From Vibrio sp. 10N.286.49.B1 (GTDB taxonomy: Bacteria > Pseudomonadota > Gammaproteobacteria > Enterobacterales > Vibrionaceae), in contig NZ_MCUW01000025.1 of assembly GCF_002873335.1 (NCBI RefSeq), positions 1,998-65,265 of the forward strand: a DNA stretch of 63,268 bases. Direction: 5' to 3'. The notes under the pieces are model-generated. The model searched no databases. It saw only the letters and a program-made list of their open reading frames with translations, and was not told the origin of the DNA. Position 1 is the first letter of the stretch; every line of letters starts with the position of its first letter. The translations under genes were made by a program, and so were the position numbers. This document shows, in pieces, positions 24,493 to 35,616 of this stretch.

Positions 24493-27341
24493 TAGTTGTT
24501 CTCCTTATCTTGTTGTTCATTTTTTAACTTGCGTGCTTTGGCGCGTGCCACCGCGGCGGCAACCGCGGCTTTTTTCGGGTCGACATCGGCCGCGGTATCA
24601 GCGTTGGCTGGCTCAGGCAATTCTGGTTCAGATTCGCTTGCCGCTTGCTGAGCTTTACGTGCCTTGGCGCGAGCAATTGCGGCGGCAACGGCGGCTTTTT
24701 TCGGGTCGACATCGGCCGCGGTATCAGCGTTGGCTAGCTCAGGCACTTCTGGTTCAGATTCGCTTGCCGCTTGCTGAGCTTTACGTGCCTTAGCGCGAGC
24801 AATTGCGGCGGCAACGGCAGCTTTTTTCGGGTCGACATCGGCCGCGGTATCAGCGTTGGCTGGCTCAGGCACTTCTGGTTCAGATTCGCTTGCAGCTTGC
24901 TGAGCTTTACGTGCCTTGGCGCGCGCAACGGCAGCAGCGACAGCTGCTTTTTTCGGGTCGACATCGGCCGCGTTATCAGCGTTGGTTGACTCAGGCATTT
25001 CTGGTTCAGATTCGCCTGCCGCTTGCTGAGCTTTACGTGCTTTGGCGCGTGCAATAGCAGCGGCGACAGCGGCTTTTTTCGGGTCGACATCGGCCGCGGT
25101 ATCAGCGTTGGCGGGCTCAGGCATTTCTGGTTCAGATTCGCCTGCCGCTTGTTGAGCTTTACGTGCTTTGGCGCGTGCAATAGCAGCGGCGACAGCGGCT
25201 TTTTTCGGGTCGACATCGGCCGCGGTATCAGCGTTGGCGGGCTCAGGCATTTCTGGTTCAGATTCGCCTGCCGCTTGCTGAGCTTTACGTGCTTTGGCGC
25301 GAGCAATAGCAGCGGCGACGGCGGCTTTTTTCGGGTCGGCATCGGCCGCGGTATCAGCGTTGGCTGGCTTAGACACTTCTGGTTCAGATTCGCTTGCCGC
25401 TTGCTGAGATTTACGTGCTTTGGCGCGAGCAATTGCGGCGGCAACGGCGGCTTTTTTCGGGTCGACATCGGCAGCGGTATCAACGTTGGTAGATTCAGAT
25501 ACCTCTGGTTTACTTAAAGCCTGTTCAGCCTTACGTGCCTTAGCGCGAGCAATAGCATCGGCGACGGCTGACTTTTTGTCATCATTACCTTGATTAGCGC
25601 TTGCACCAGTATTCGTATCAACGTGGTCTAGCGTGTCAGTTTTACTTGCTTTGCGCTCTCGTGCAAGACGCTTACGTTCTTCTCTGAGTTTAGCCATTTC
25701 ACTATTATCTGGCTGGCTTTGCTCAGACGTTTTTGCAGCAGCTTGTTTGGCTTTTGCTCGTGCAATTGCGGCGGCAACCGCGGGTTTGACCTCGCCAGTT
25801 GTTGGTGCTGCTTTTTGAGCCTTCACTCGAGCAATCGCGGCGGCAACGGCATCATCCCCGTTTGACGTCGCCATTTGTTTACGACGGTCATCAGCTGCTT
25901 TCTTAAAGCGATTCTCACGCTCGGCTTTATCTCGTTCAAGGCGGGCTTTTCTTTCTTCAAAACGAACCTTTGCACGTTCAGCCGCTTCGGCTTCTTTCGT
26001 CCGCGTTCGAATCTCTGCTTTCGCCTGACGATAATACTGAACGAGCGGAATCTCGCTTGGGCACACGTACGCGCATGCTCCACATTCTATACAGTCTTTA
26101 AGATTGAGTTCTTCGCATTTGTCGTATTCTTGTGACTTTGCATACCATTGCAGCTGCTGTGGTAATAATGATGCAGGGCATGCCTCCGCACATTGGCTAC
26201 AGCGTATACATGCCATCTCGTTTTGATTCGGATCGATTTCACGAGAGGTAGGTGCAAGGATACAGTTAGACGTTTTCGTTATGGGTACGTTGGCATGCGG
26301 CAGTGTAAAGCCCATCATTGGCCCCCCCATAATTAGGCGGGGTGCTTTTTTATCTGCTTTATAACCAAACTCATCGAGTAAGGACTGTACCGGGGTGCCA
26401 ATTCGTGCCCAAACATTTTGTGGCTGTTTGAACGCCTTACCTGTTAATGTTACAACCCGTTCTAGCAGGGGCTCACCATCACAAATAGCGCGTTTTATGG
26501 CGTATGCTGAACCGATATTTTGCACGAGGAGTCCAATATCGGCGGGGATACCACCAACGGGAACCTCTAAGTTCGTCAATATTTTAATCAGCTGCTTTTC
26601 ACCGCCTGAAGGATATTTGGTAGGAATAACACGAATGACGATATCTTCGTCCTTCCCAGCTATCTCTAATGCTTTGACGGCGTCCGGCTTATTATCTTCG
26701 ATCCCGATGATGGTTAATTTGGGTTTTAAAATATGCTTGAGTATTTTGATCCCTTCAACAATATCGCTCGCATATTCTTGCATCAGGCGGTCGTCAGACG
26801 TGATGTAAGGTTCGCATTCGGCTGCGTTTAGGATAAGAATATCAGTACGTTGCAACCCACTTTGAATTTTTTTAGCGGTCGGGAACCCAGCTCCACCCAT
26901 GCCAGAAACACCCGCCTGGCGGATCGTTTCGATGAGTTGAGTGGGTTCTACTTGATGGTAATCGGTGGTGAACTCTCGCTCTATCCATTGATCATTGCCA
27001 TCGGACTCAATCACGATGCACAAGTCGCTAAGGCCTGAAGGATGGGCGACCGTTCTTGGTTCTATTGCTGTTATCGTCCCTGAGGTAGGGGCGTGGACAG
27101 GGAGCATGAACGCCGCATTAACCTCACTCAATGGTTGTCCTTTGAGTACATGACTGCCAACTTCGACGAGTAAGTCACCGGGTTTACCGATATGTTGCTT
27201 AATCGGAATGACCAACTCAGCAGGGATAGCCGCTCTAGAAATAGCGTGTGTATTAGATTGCTTTTTGTTTTCTTGTGGGTGGACACCACCGGGGAAGTTC
27301 CACAGCGAGCCAGTTTGAATTTGTTCAATTAATGACAACAT
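24492..27341 (-). CDS. rsxC: electron transport complex subunit RsxC/RnfC with expanded repeat tail
   Basis: 949 aa, against about 740 in E. coli. Residues 1-450 are the conserved part: an NADH/FMN-binding region like NuoF ([12 protein letters not shown], about 147) and two [4Fe-4S] motifs, [12 protein letters not shown] (about 375) and [12 protein letters not shown] (about 415). From about 440 a charged coiled-coil region follows, then a low-complexity tail built of 42-residue units with the core [18 protein letters not shown]. The extra length compared with relatives is all in this tail. RnfC is the cytoplasmic NADH-oxidising subunit attached to the membrane; the tail may be a flexible tether. 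The gene overlaps rsxD by 1 bp and follows rsxB by 7 bp. Confidence 0.96.
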   Translation of the reverse strand: MLSLIEQIQTGSLWNFPGGVHPQENKKQSNTHAISRAAIPAELVIPIKQHIGKPGDLLVEVGSHVLKGQPLSEVNAAFMLPVHAPTSGTITAIEPRTVAHPSGLSDLCIVIESDGNDQWIEREFTTDYHQVEPTQLIETIRQAGVSGMGGAGFPTAKKIQSGLQRTDILILNAAECEPYITSDDRLMQEYASDIVEGIKILKHILKPKLTIIGIEDNKPDAVKALEIAGKDEDIVIRVIPTKYPSGGEKQLIKILTNLEVPVGGIPADIGLLVQNIGSAYAIKRAICDGEPLLERVVTLTGKAFKQPQNVWARIGTPVQSLLDEFGYKADKKAPRLIMGGPMMGFTLPHANVPITKTSNCILAPTSREIDPNQNEMACIRCSQCAEACPASLLPQQLQWYAKSQEYDKCEELNLKDCIECGACAYVCPSEIPLVQYYRQAKAEIRTRTKEAEAAERAKVRFEERKARLERDKAERENRFKKAADDRRKQMATSNGDDAVAAAIARVKAQKAAPTTGEVKPAVAAAIARAKAKQAAAKTSEQSQPDNSEMAKLREERKRLARERKASKTDTLDHVDTNTGASANQGNDDKKSAVADAIARAKARKAEQALSKPEVSESTNVDTAADVDPKKAAVAAAIARAKARKSQQAASESEPEVSKPANADTAADADPKKAAVAAAIARAKARKAQQAAGESEPEMPEPANADTAADVDPKKAAVAAAIARAKARKAQQAAGESEPEMPEPANADTAADVDPKKAAVAAAIARAKARKAQQAAGESEPEMPESTNADNAADVDPKKAAVAAAVARAKARKAQQAASESEPEVPEPANADTAADVDPKKAAVAAAIARAKARKAQQAASESEPEVPELANADTAADVDPKKAAVAAAIARAKARKAQQAASESEPELPEPANADTAADVDPKKAAVAAAVARAKARKLKNEQQDKENN
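24541..25545 (-). repeat. rsxC: 126-bp in-frame tandem repeat array in rsxC
   Basis: The block GCTTTTTTCGGGTCG recurs every 126 bp from 24568 (24568, 24694, 24820 and so on), encoding seven nearly identical 42-aa units with degenerate units at each end. Some neighbouring units differ by only a few bases, so the array is recent and prone to copy-number change. Confidence 0.9.
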
Positions 27342-27348
27342 ACCCTAC

Positions 27349-27930
27349 CTACGACTTAATTGGCTGAGTGTTTGAATCGGTAACATTAACCACTGGAATG
27401 GACTGCAATTGCCATTTCCATGAATCGGTTGTTGTCTGTACTGGGATCATTTCGATGCAATCCGTTGGGCAAGGTGCAACACATAAATCACACCCCGTGC
27501 ACTCATCTTTTATGACGGTATGTAGGGCTTTCGTGCCGCCTACAATCGCGTCCACTGGGCAAGCCTGAATGCACTTGGTACAGCCAATGCACATATCTTC
27601 ATGTATAAAAGCGACTTTCTTGATGGACTTTTCAGCGTCGTGAGCCGAGCTCTCAACTTCAACACCCATTAAATCTGCAAGTTTTTCGATGGTCGCCTGT
27701 CCGCCGGGAGGGCATTTGTTGATGGCGTCCCCGTTAGCAATAGCCGTTGCATAAGGTTTACAGCCTGGGTATCCACATTGGCCACATTGAGTTTGCGGCA
27801 AAATCGCATCAATCTGTTCAACAATCGGATCAGCTTCAACCTTAAATTTAATGGACGCGAACCCTAGAATAGCCCCAAATATGGCCGCAAGCGCGACAAG
27901 GGCAAGGACTGCAATAATGATAGTTGTCAT
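27349..27930 (-). CDS. rsxB: electron transport complex subunit RsxB/RnfB
   Basis: 193 aa ferredoxin-like subunit. After an N-terminal membrane helix, [13 protein letters not shown] (about 49-61) is the Fe-S motif of the RnfB domain. Two classical [4Fe-4S] motifs follow, [12 protein letters not shown] (about 113) and [12 protein letters not shown] (about 143). It passes electrons between RnfC and soluble ferredoxin. Its start and the rsxA stop share one base. Confidence 0.97.
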   Translation of the reverse strand: MTTIIIAVLALVALAAIFGAILGFASIKFKVEADPIVEQIDAILPQTQCGQCGYPGCKPYATAIANGDAINKCPPGGQATIEKLADLMGVEVESSAHDAEKSIKKVAFIHEDMCIGCTKCIQACPVDAIVGGTKALHTVIKDECTGCDLCVAPCPTDCIEMIPVQTTTDSWKWQLQSIPVVNVTDSNTQPIKS

Positions 27931-28511
27931 TATAATTTCACCAAGCCTGTGAAGCCCATAAAGGCGAGTGACATTAATCCAGCCGTAATCATCGCAATAG
28001 AAGCGCCTTTAAATGGCGCAGGTACGTCGGCGACAGTAATGCGTTCACGCATTGACGCGAAAAGAATAAGAACGAGAGAGAAACCGACCGCGGCTCCAAA
28101 CCCATAGATGATAGATTCCATGAAATTATGGTTTTCATTAATGTTGAGCAATGCAACACCCAAGACAGCGCAATTGGTCGTAATCAATGGTAAAAAGATG
28201 CCAAGTAGTCGATACAAGGTTGGGCTGGTTTTGTGCACCACCATCTCGGTAAACTGAACGACGACGGCAATCACCAGAATAAAACTCATTGTTCTGAGGT
28301 ATTGAATACCAAGAGGGATGAGAATATAGGTTTCGACAAGGTAGGCGCAAACCGAAGCCAAGGTTAGGACGAAGGTGGTTGCCAAGCCCATGCCAATGGC
28401 GGTCTCGAGTTTTTTTGATACACCCATGAATGGGCATAAGCCAAGAAATTTTACCAGTACAAAGTTATTGACTAGGACGGTGCCTACCAACAATAGAAAA
28501 TATTCGGTCAT
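27930..28511 (-). CDS. rsxA: electron transport complex subunit RsxA/RnfA
   Basis: 193 aa from [11 protein letters not shown], which matches the family start and length; an ATG-like start 20 codons earlier is not supported. Six hydrophobic segments; the motif [18 protein letters not shown] near residue 16 carries the cysteine that helps bind the membrane [2Fe-2S] cluster shared with RnfE. First gene of the operon. Confidence 0.97.
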   Translation of the reverse strand: MTEYFLLLVGTVLVNNFVLVKFLGLCPFMGVSKKLETAIGMGLATTFVLTLASVCAYLVETYILIPLGIQYLRTMSFILVIAVVVQFTEMVVHKTSPTLYRLLGIFLPLITTNCAVLGVALLNINENHNFMESIIYGFGAAVGFSLVLILFASMRERITVADVPAPFKGASIAMITAGLMSLAFMGFTGLVKL

Positions 28512-28715
28512 AATAGTATGTGTAAAGAGCTCCGATCCCGTTATTATCGTGCTTTGCGTAGTTAATAACAACCAGTGAAAGATAAGGTTTTATTAGTTTC
28601 TACGAAAATGTAGGCGTTTTTATGAAAACCTGTGGGTTTGTAAGCAATTAATCTGTCTACCAGATTATACGCGATGGATATTAAAAGACTCAAAACTTGC
28701 AAGATTGAAAACGAA

Positions 28716-28743
28716 AAAAGCCGCATCCTAAGATGCGGCTTTT
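28716..28743 (-). terminator. bidirectional terminator after tRNA-Asn
   Basis: AAAAGCCGCATC-CTAA-GATGCGGCTTTT is a strong stem with A/T tracts on both sides, 7 bp from the tRNA 3' end. It can also stop transcripts heading the other way. Confidence 0.85.
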
Positions 28744-28749
28744 AAAATT

Positions 28750-28825
28750 TGGCTCCCCCTGCAAGACTTGAACTTGCGACATACGGATTAACAGTCCGCC
28801 GTTCTACCAACTGAACTAAGGGGGA
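28750..28825 (-). tRNA. tRNA-Asn (anticodon GTT)
   Basis: 76 nt with encoded CCA. The acceptor arms are TCCCCCT and AGGGGGA, the anticodon loop is CTGTTAA giving GUU, and the T-loop is TTCAAGT. The D-arm region TTAGTTCAGTTGGTAGAA is standard. It stands alone between rsxA and uvrB. The following 28826-29311 (486 bp) holds only the uvrB leader; I see no convincing CTGT-N8-ACAG LexA box in it, though uvrB is SOS-controlled in E. coli. Confidence 0.97.
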
Positions 28826-29311
28826 ATTGCTTTAGCGCGGCGAATATTAGCGATAGAGGAGGTAGGAGTCAATGGTTTTTTTGTTGTTGATGTGGAAAAA
28901 AACTAATAAAAATATCTTTACTTCTTTGTACGCCTTGCCGGGTATGACGTGATTTTAGTTATCCACCAAAATTGTGGATAAGGGTGTTAATTATCCGGTA
29001 CAACATGACGGAACTGACAGGAATGAAAATAACGAATGTGAATAAGTTTTAACTGCTGAAAGTAAGTGCTTGATTTTTGTTGTTTAATTTGGATTTTATT
29101 CGGTTTGGGAATAATGTCTAAATTCTCATTAGTGAGAGATAATTTGTATTTTGGGGACAAGCCGTGGATGAAACGCTAGCTTATATTTTCTATGGGGAGT
29201 TCACGAGGGCAGTTAATATACCTAAAAGTGAAACGAAAAGCGAGCAAAGAGTTGCAAAAGTCAGCCTGTAACGGCGACAATGTGGGCGAGACAAATAAAG
29301 GACTCGATATC

Positions 29312-31342
29312 ATGGCAAAACATTTCGAATTAGTTTCAGATTATCAACCTTCAGGCGACCAGCCTGCTGCCATTGAAAAATTGTTAGATGGCCTAGATTC
29401 GGGTCTCGCGCATCAAACGCTACTCGGGGTAACGGGCTCGGGCAAAACGTTTACCTTGGCGAATGTCGTGGCGACGGCACAACGTCCTGCCATTATACTG
29501 GCACCCAACAAAACGCTCGCTGCTCAGTTGTATGGAGAGATGAAAGCTTTTTTCCCAAACAACTCAGTTGAGTATTTTGTTTCCTACTATGATTATTACC
29601 AACCTGAGGCATACGTTCCGACGACGGACACCTTCATTGAGAAAGATTCCTCTGTCAATGCTCATATAGAGCAGATGCGCTTGTCCGCGACTAAAGCCCT
29701 GTTGGAACGTAAAGACGCCATCATTGTCGCCTCTGTATCGGCTATCTATGGTCTTGGTGATCCCCAGTCTTATTTGAAAATGATGCTTCACGTCACTCGT
29801 GGTGACGTGTTAGATCAGCGTGACATCATTCGTCGCCTTGCTGAAATACAGTACTCTAGAAATGACGTCGCTTTCGAGCGTGGTCAGTTTCGAGTCCGTG
29901 GTGAAGTTATTGATGTGTTCCCAGCGGAATCAGATCAAGTCGCAGTGCGCATTGAGATGTTTGATGATGAGATTGACTGTATTAGTCTGTTTGATCCGCT
30001 CACCGGCGTGATCATTCAGCGTGATTTGGCACGCTACACTATTTATCCTAAAACGCATTATGTGACCCCTCGTGATCGAATTCTTGAAGCGGTTGAAGAG
30101 ATAAAGGTTGAGCTTAAGTCTCGTCAATCTTACCTAATCGATAATAACAAGTTGCTTGAAGAGCAGCGTATCTCTCAGCGCACACAGTTTGATATTGAGA
30201 TGATGAACGAACTTGGTTTTTGTTCAGGTATCGAAAACTATTCTCGCTATCTAAGTGGCCGCAGTGAAGGCGAGCCGCCACCGACGTTATTTGACTACCT
30301 CCCAGCTGATGGCTTGTTGATTATTGATGAATCACACGTGACAGTTCCTCAGATCGGTGCAATGTACAAAGGCGACCGTTCGCGCAAAGAAACCCTAGTG
30401 GAATACGGATTTCGACTGCCGTCTGCGCTTGACAACCGTCCGTTGCAGTTTGATGAATTTGAAATGTTGGCGCCACAAACCATCTATGTCTCAGCAACGC
30501 CTGGGGCCTATGAGATGGAAAAATCAATTGGCGCTGTAGCGGATCAAGTGGTGCGCCCAACAGGCTTACTTGATCCTGTACTAGAAGTGCGGCCCGTCGC
30601 CACCCAAGTGGATGATGTGATGTCGGAAGCAAAAGCCCGTGCGGCAAGAGACGAGCGGGTATTAGTGACCACGTTAACAAAAAGAATGGCCGAGGATCTG
30701 ACCGAATATTTGAGCGAGCATGGTGTTCGAGTCCGTTATCTGCATTCTGATATTGATACCGTGGAACGTGTGGAGATCATTCGTGACCTTCGATTAGGTG
30801 TGTTTGATGTTTTAGTCGGGATCAACTTACTTCGAGAAGGCCTTGATATGCCAGAAGTCTCGTTAGTTGCGATTCTTGATGCTGATAAAGAAGGGTTTTT
30901 GCGGTCTGAGCGGTCGCTCATTCAAACGATCGGACGGGCAGCAAGGCACCTTGATGGTCGAGCCATTCTGTATGCAGACAAGATCACTAAATCGATGGAA
31001 AAGGCGATGGGAGAAACCAATCGACGTCGAGAAAAGCAGCATGCTTACAACGAAGCGAACGGGTTGGCTCCGACGGCACTAAAACGAAACGTCAAAGATA
31101 TTATGGAGCTTGGAAGCGCCACTCAAGCACGCAATAAACAGCCATCAAAACAAGTCCCATTGTCGAAAGTTGCAGAGCCCTCGCAAAGCTATGTCGCCAT
31201 GTCATCGCAAGAGATTGAAAAGCAAATATTGCGTCTGGAAAGTGAAATGTATCTGCATGCTCAGAATCTTGAGTTTGAACAAGCTGCTCAGAAACGTGAT
31301 GAAATAGAAAAGCTTAGAGCACATTTTATTGCGAACAGTTAA
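29312..31342 (+). CDS. uvrB: excinuclease ABC subunit B
   Basis: 676 aa. The start is ATG 29312 ([11 protein letters not shown]), behind AAAGGA, matching the family; the frame is open 40 codons further upstream without homology. Helicase-like damage-verification subunit of nucleotide excision repair. Walker [11 protein letters not shown] (about 39-48), the beta-hairpin region with [12 protein letters not shown] (about 95-106), DESHVTVPQ (about 338) and the C-terminal UVR domain ([13 protein letters not shown] to the end), which contacts UvrC. Confidence 0.97.
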   Translation: MAKHFELVSDYQPSGDQPAAIEKLLDGLDSGLAHQTLLGVTGSGKTFTLANVVATAQRPAIILAPNKTLAAQLYGEMKAFFPNNSVEYFVSYYDYYQPEAYVPTTDTFIEKDSSVNAHIEQMRLSATKALLERKDAIIVASVSAIYGLGDPQSYLKMMLHVTRGDVLDQRDIIRRLAEIQYSRNDVAFERGQFRVRGEVIDVFPAESDQVAVRIEMFDDEIDCISLFDPLTGVIIQRDLARYTIYPKTHYVTPRDRILEAVEEIKVELKSRQSYLIDNNKLLEEQRISQRTQFDIEMMNELGFCSGIENYSRYLSGRSEGEPPPTLFDYLPADGLLIIDESHVTVPQIGAMYKGDRSRKETLVEYGFRLPSALDNRPLQFDEFEMLAPQTIYVSATPGAYEMEKSIGAVADQVVRPTGLLDPVLEVRPVATQVDDVMSEAKARAARDERVLVTTLTKRMAEDLTEYLSEHGVRVRYLHSDIDTVERVEIIRDLRLGVFDVLVGINLLREGLDMPEVSLVAILDADKEGFLRSERSLIQTIGRAARHLDGRAILYADKITKSMEKAMGETNRRREKQHAYNEANGLAPTALKRNVKDIMELGSATQARNKQPSKQVPLSKVAEPSQSYVAMSSQEIEKQILRLESEMYLHAQNLEFEQAAQKRDEIEKLRAHFIANS

Positions 31343-31437
31343 CAGGGCCACCTATTTTTGTTAGGGTGGTTAAATATTGAACCATGGGTTTGGTTATTGA
31401 AAATAAACTGAGCCCATCCTCATGTTAGTTAGGAATT

Positions 31438-32835
31438 ATGCGACCGATTATCAGTGAGCCTAAATCTCGTTATCTTTTAATGGTAGAAGATACGGCCTCC
31501 GTTGCTGCCTTATATCGCTCCTATCTTACCCCATTAGGAATTGATATTAATATCGTGGGCAACGGACGGGACGCGATTCAGAGTCTGGCCCACCGAACCC
31601 CCGATTTGATACTTCTTGATTTGCGTCTGCCTGATATGACCGGTATGGATGTGTTGGATGCAGTACGAGAAGTGAATCCCAATGTGCCGGTTATCTTCAT
31701 GACTGCGCATGGCTCAATAGATATTGCCGTTGATGCGATGCAGCATGGTGCGCAAGATTTTCTTATCAAGCCTTGTGAGGCTGACCGTCTTAGAGTCACT
31801 GTGAACAACGCGATTCGCAAAGCCTCTAAAATGAAAAATGAGCGCAATGAAACTGGCAGCCCAAGCTACCAAGGATTCATTGGCAGTAGCCAAACGATGC
31901 AAGCGGTCTATCGAACCATCGACTCTGCCGCGACCAGTAAAGCCAGTATTTTTATTACTGGGGAAAGTGGCACTGGGAAAGAGGTTTGCGCTGAGGCGAT
32001 ACATGCAGCAAGTCGTCGCGGAGATAAACCATTTATTGCGATTAACTGTGCGGCTATTCCGAAAGACCTTATCGAAAGTGAGTTGTTTGGTCATGTCAAA
32101 GGTGCGTTTACTGGAGCGGCGAGCGACCGTCAAGGCGCCGCTGAATTGGCGGATGGTGGCACGTTGTTTCTTGATGAACTTTGTGAGATGGACTTAGACC
32201 TCCAGACAAAGCTACTGCGTTTTATTCAGACGGGTACGTTTCAAAAAGTAGGCTCATCGCGAATGAAAAAAGTCGACGTAAGATTTGTTTGCGCGACAAA
32301 CAGAGACCCATGGAAAGAAGTCGAAGAAGGTCGTTTTCGGGAAGACCTTTATTATCGCTTGTATGTGATTCCTCTGCACCTGCCGCCCCTTCGAATGCGA
32401 GATGAAGACGTTATCGAGATTGCTTATTCTCTGCTGGGTTTCATGTCTCAGGAAGAAGGGAAAAGCTTCATTCGGTTCTCACCGGATGTTATCGACAGAT
32501 TTATCCAATATGAATGGCCGGGTAACGTAAGACAACTGCAGAATGTGCTAAGGAACGTCGTTGTTTTAAACCATGGTAAAGAAATCTTATTGGATATGCT
32601 GCCTCCGCCGCTTAACGTTCCAGTTAAGCCTGTGGCTGTGGTCGAACCTATCACCCCTAGTGCTTTTGGACCGCAAGATATTGTCCCTTTGCATCAAAGT
32701 GAAAGAGCCATTATAGAACAGGCTATCGAGGTCTGTGATGGTAATATTCCCATCGCTGCTGGGTACTTGAGTGTGAGCCCATCAACGATATATCGAAAAA
32801 TTCAAGCATGGACGGCAAGTGAGAACAAACAATGA
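31438..32835 (+). CDS. luxO: quorum-sensing sigma-54 response regulator LuxO
   Basis: 465 aa NtrC-type regulator. Receiver domain with phospho-acceptor Asp61 ([10 protein letters not shown]). An AAA+ domain has Walker A GESGTGKE (about 178), the sigma-54-contacting GAFTGA (about 222) and Walker [11 protein letters not shown]-terminal Fis-type HTH follows ([19 protein letters not shown]). At low cell density, phosphorylated LuxO activates qrr small RNA genes in vibrios. SD TTAGGA precedes the ATG. The stop overlaps luxU by ATGA. No qrr gene could be recognised in the 95 bp before luxO or elsewhere in the window. Confidence 0.95.
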   Translation: MRPIISEPKSRYLLMVEDTASVAALYRSYLTPLGIDINIVGNGRDAIQSLAHRTPDLILLDLRLPDMTGMDVLDAVREVNPNVPVIFMTAHGSIDIAVDAMQHGAQDFLIKPCEADRLRVTVNNAIRKASKMKNERNETGSPSYQGFIGSSQTMQAVYRTIDSAATSKASIFITGESGTGKEVCAEAIHAASRRGDKPFIAINCAAIPKDLIESELFGHVKGAFTGAASDRQGAAELADGGTLFLDELCEMDLDLQTKLLRFIQTGTFQKVGSSRMKKVDVRFVCATNRDPWKEVEEGRFREDLYYRLYVIPLHLPPLRMRDEDVIEIAYSLLGFMSQEEGKSFIRFSPDVIDRFIQYEWPGNVRQLQNVLRNVVVLNHGKEILLDMLPPPLNVPVKPVAVVEPITPSAFGPQDIVPLHQSERAIIEQAIEVCDGNIPIAAGYLSVSPSTIYRKIQAWTASENKQ

Positions 32836-33182
32836 ACTACATGGACCACGATAAAGTAAATAAACTGGGTAGCGAGATTGGTATGGATAATCTACCTATT
32901 TTGCTTGGTATCTTTACTGGCGAACTTGTGAATTATCAGGCGCAGCTTACCACGGGGTCATTGAGCGATAAAATTGACTGTATGAAAGAGATATCGCATG
33001 CACTAAAAAGCAGTGCCGCGAGTTTTGGTGCTGAGGCATTGTGTGAATTTGCGTTACTGGTGGATGGTGAAGTGAAGACAGATTCGGTTCATCTTGATCA
33101 ACCAAGAGTGGATACTATGCTTATACACCTGAAAGAAACCTATACACAATATACACACTTTTTGAACGAGCTCGAAAACTAG
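32832..33182 (+). CDS. luxU: phosphorelay protein LuxU
   Basis: 116 aa single HPt domain with the phospho-histidine His56 in [14 protein letters not shown]. LuxU carries phosphate from the hybrid autoinducer receptors (LuxN, LuxQ, CqsS type) to LuxO. Start ATG 32832 overlaps luxO by 4 bp, the conserved luxOU operon of Vibrionaceae. Confidence 0.93.
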   Translation: MNYMDHDKVNKLGSEIGMDNLPILLGIFTGELVNYQAQLTTGSLSDKIDCMKEISHALKSSAASFGAEALCEFALLVDGEVKTDSVHLDQPRVDTMLIHLKETYTQYTHFLNELEN

Positions 33183-33272
33183 CACCGCGACGATGGTTTT
33201 CATCCTCAATAGAGTGGTAGCGCTCACTTTACGCCAACTCCTGGCAATGGTGCGCACATCGGGCAGTAAGAT

Positions 33273-33308
33273 AACGATGCCGAATAAGCCTGTTCGGCAT
33301 CGTTTTTT
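33273..33308 (+). terminator. Rho-independent terminator of luxOU
   Basis: AACGATGCCGAA and TTCGGCATCGTT form a 12-bp perfect stem with an 8-nt loop, followed by a T-run, 90 bp after luxU. Confidence 0.9.
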
Positions 33309-33363
33309 AACCGGTTTAACGGTTCAATCTCTTTAACTTATTGAATATTTCTGGTTAATTTAA

Positions 33364-33393
33364 TAAGCCATTAAGCCATTAAGCCATTAAGCC
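33364..33393. repeat. 8-bp tandem repeat over the yvcK stop codon
   Basis: TAAGCCAT occurs three times plus a partial fourth. The stop codon of yvcK (33379-33381) lies in the array. Gain or loss of a unit could only alter the last residues, because each unit on the coding strand supplies an in-frame or near stop. Confidence 0.7.
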
Positions 33394-34266
33394 GACGATG
33401 GCATGCTTGAGTTTTTCCCTATCATGTCGCCAATCACGGTTTGGTGACGCAAGTGGTATTGTCACGCAAGGCCAATCTTCGGTTAGCTCAGGGTGGGGTT
33501 CTTCTCCTAAAATGATATCGAGTTTGCGTCCTTGTAACGCTCGTTCACACCACTCCAGCTTCTGTTTCAGCGTCATACGGCCTGCAGGGCCATATTCAGG
33601 CGAAAGGTTTTCGACGAATACAATCTTTGCGTCGCTATTTTGATTCATCGCTTTACTCAGATCGGCGAGTAATAGAGGCGGCATCACGCTGGTTAAAAAG
33701 CTTCCTGGTCCGAGAATAATGCAATCGGCGTTTAGGATTGCCTCGACGGCTTCTCTTGTTGCAGGCACGACAGGGTCTAAATCCAGACGTTGAAGATCCT
33801 CTTTCATTTCATCAACAGAGGTTTCGCCGGTGACCCAACGACCCTCAGTAGAAAGCGCAGTGAGATCCGCGGGGTGCTCTGACATTGGAATGATATTGAC
33901 ATCAACGTTAAGCATCCCTCTAATTAGATCAATCGCTTCTAGTGGGCGAACTGACAAATTATCGAGTGCCGTTAACATCAGGTTACCTAGGTTGTGACCA
34001 TTAAGTTCGCCTGCACCTTTAAATCGATACTCAAACATCATGGAGCTGATAGAAGGGTCGGTAATTAACTGATTGATGCAGTTACGAGTGTCGCCCCAAG
34101 CTATGCCGCCTTGGCAGTCTCGAATGCGTCCTGTGGAGCCACCATTATCGGTCGTGGCGACAATACCAGTGGCATTGCAACCAAAATCGGTGAGCGCAGC
34201 CAACATGCGCCCAAGCCCATGGCCACCGCCAATCGCCACGATTTTTTTTGATGAATATATGCTCAT
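33379..34266 (-). CDS. yvcK: YvcK/CofD-like protein, YbhK orthologue
   Basis: 295 aa. CofD-like Rossmann fold with the N-terminal VAIGGGHGLGRML (about 10-22), TTDNGGSTGRIRD (about 38-50) and AWGDTRNCIN, then LGPGSFLTSVMPPLL (about 185). Bacillus YvcK binds UDP-sugars and is needed for growth on gluconeogenic carbon and for normal cell shape. In E. coli ybhK lies beside moaA, and the same divergent neighbour is found here. The gene ends inside an 8-bp repeat array. Confidence 0.9.
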   Translation of the reverse strand: MSIYSSKKIVAIGGGHGLGRMLAALTDFGCNATGIVATTDNGGSTGRIRDCQGGIAWGDTRNCINQLITDPSISSMMFEYRFKGAGELNGHNLGNLMLTALDNLSVRPLEAIDLIRGMLNVDVNIIPMSEHPADLTALSTEGRWVTGETSVDEMKEDLQRLDLDPVVPATREAVEAILNADCIILGPGSFLTSVMPPLLLADLSKAMNQNSDAKIVFVENLSPEYGPAGRMTLKQKLEWCERALQGRKLDIILGEEPHPELTEDWPCVTIPLASPNRDWRHDREKLKHAIVGLMA

Positions 34267-34434
34267 CTTTTCTTCTTCTATGGTTGTTTTATATCAATAC
34301 GATAAGGGAAATTGTTCTACTGACATACTCAGCTATAATAAAAATGACGAATCTGTAAGGTTTTTTTACATTAGAGGTAGAAAACCGTACTGTAATTGAG
34401 TATTTTACTCACAAAAGCTGTCCTCGTGAATACA

Positions 34435-34572
34435 ACGAAGATTGCCATAACTCCGAGCTTTATGTGCTAAGTCTTCGCTGGTATAAGCCAAGATACGCGC
34501 CTAGAGCCAGTGACAAGCTGTCACCAGGGCTGGATTGGAAATGATCTCGCCTCCCGTATTTGGAAAGGTGTT
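34435..34572 (+). promoter_or_regulatory. molybdenum cofactor (Moco) riboswitch
   Basis: The leader before moaA has the conserved Moco RNA blocks in order: CTCCGAGC near 34452, CCTAGAGCC near 34500, CGCCTCCCG (34547-34557) and TTGGAAAGG (34560-34568) just before the start codon. Known Moco RNAs bind the cofactor and shut off moaA translation when it is plentiful. The AAAGG SD is inside the structure. Confidence 0.88.
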
Positions 34573-34574
34573 CC

Positions 34575-35564
34575 ATGGCGCAACAATTTGAAGATAAATT
34601 TCATCGCAAGTTTTATTACTTGCGCTTGTCTGTTACCGATGTGTGTAACTTTAAATGCACCTATTGCCTACCTGATGGCTATAGGCCGCCGGGTCACAAG
34701 CGCCCGGCTTTCCTGACATTGCCAGAAATCAAACGTGTGGTTACCGCGTTTGCAGATTGTGGCACGTCTAAGGTTAGGATTACAGGTGGTGAACCTAGCC
34801 TGAGAAAAGATTTCCCAGAAATCATCGAAACGGTTGCAAATACACCGGGTATCGTCAAAGTGGCGACGACAACGAATGGCTACCGTATGGCCAAACAAGT
34901 CGATCGATGGCAAAGTGCAGGTCTTACTCATATCAACGTCAGTGTTGATAGCCTTGATCCGCGCATGTTTCACCAGATTACTGGTGAGAACAAGTTTAGG
35001 GAAGTGATGCAAGGAATCGACCGAGCGCTTGAAATTGGTTATAACCAAGTCAAAGTCAACGTCGTCTTGATGAAGGACCTTAATGCGAAAGAGCTACCAG
35101 CGTTTCTGAACTGGATCAAAGACCGACCTATCCAACTGCGTTTTATCGAGCTTATGCAAACAGGCGAGATGGACGATCTATTCCAAAAACACCATGTATC
35201 TGGCGTCGACATTCGAAATCAATTGATTGCCAATGGTTGGATTTTAAAAGCAAGAAGCGAGAACGATGGCCCTGCTCAAGTCTTTGTACATGCCGACTAT
35301 CGTGGTGAAATCGGTTTGATTATGCCTTATGAAAAGAATTTTTGTGAAAGCTGCAATCGCTTGAGAGTGTCGGCGATGGGCAAGCTTCATCTATGTTTGT
35401 TTGGAGAGCATGGCGTTGAATTGCGCGATTTACTTCAAGAGAACGAGCAAGAACAGGCATTGATTGAACGTATTCAAGCACAATTACAAACCAAATCAGT
35501 GAGTCATTTTTTACAGGATGGAAATTCTGGAATGACACCACATTTAGCCTCAATTGGCGGTTAG
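34575..35564 (+). CDS. moaA: GTP 3',8-cyclase
   Basis: 329 aa from ATG 34575, directly behind AAAGG; a start five codons earlier is embedded in the riboswitch. Radical SAM enzyme for the first step of molybdopterin synthesis. N-terminal [4Fe-4S] motif CNFKCTYC (about 24-31), SAM-binding GGEPSLR (about 72), a C-terminal second cluster FCESCNRLR plus a later cysteine ([10 protein letters not shown]), and the essential C-terminal Gly-Gly. First of moaABCDE, which supplies cofactor to NasA. Confidence 0.96.
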   Translation: MAQQFEDKFHRKFYYLRLSVTDVCNFKCTYCLPDGYRPPGHKRPAFLTLPEIKRVVTAFADCGTSKVRITGGEPSLRKDFPEIIETVANTPGIVKVATTTNGYRMAKQVDRWQSAGLTHINVSVDSLDPRMFHQITGENKFREVMQGIDRALEIGYNQVKVNVVLMKDLNAKELPAFLNWIKDRPIQLRFIELMQTGEMDDLFQKHHVSGVDIRNQLIANGWILKARSENDGPAQVFVHADYRGEIGLIMPYEKNFCESCNRLRVSAMGKLHLCLFGEHGVELRDLLQENEQEQALIERIQAQLQTKSVSHFLQDGNSGMTPHLASIGG

Positions 35565-35616
35565 TCACTAACCGCTCCATAAATTATAATTAAATCTTTG
35601 ATAGGGTGAACAAATC

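Noticed and set aside
24524..25517. Several long open frames on both strands (for example 24734-25483 minus and 25023-25517 plus)
   Set aside because: They are by-products of the 126-bp rsxC repeat array, whose length is a multiple of three, so any open frame in one unit stays open through all. No start signals or family resemblance.
28826..29311. LexA box before uvrB
   Set aside because: Only half-sites such as AACTGACAGG were seen; no CTGT-N8-ACAG match.
31343..31437. Qrr small RNA between uvrB and luxO
   Set aside because: The gap is too short for promoter plus RNA, and the conserved Qrr core is absent; a weak CCACC/GGTGG hairpin after uvrB is the only structure.
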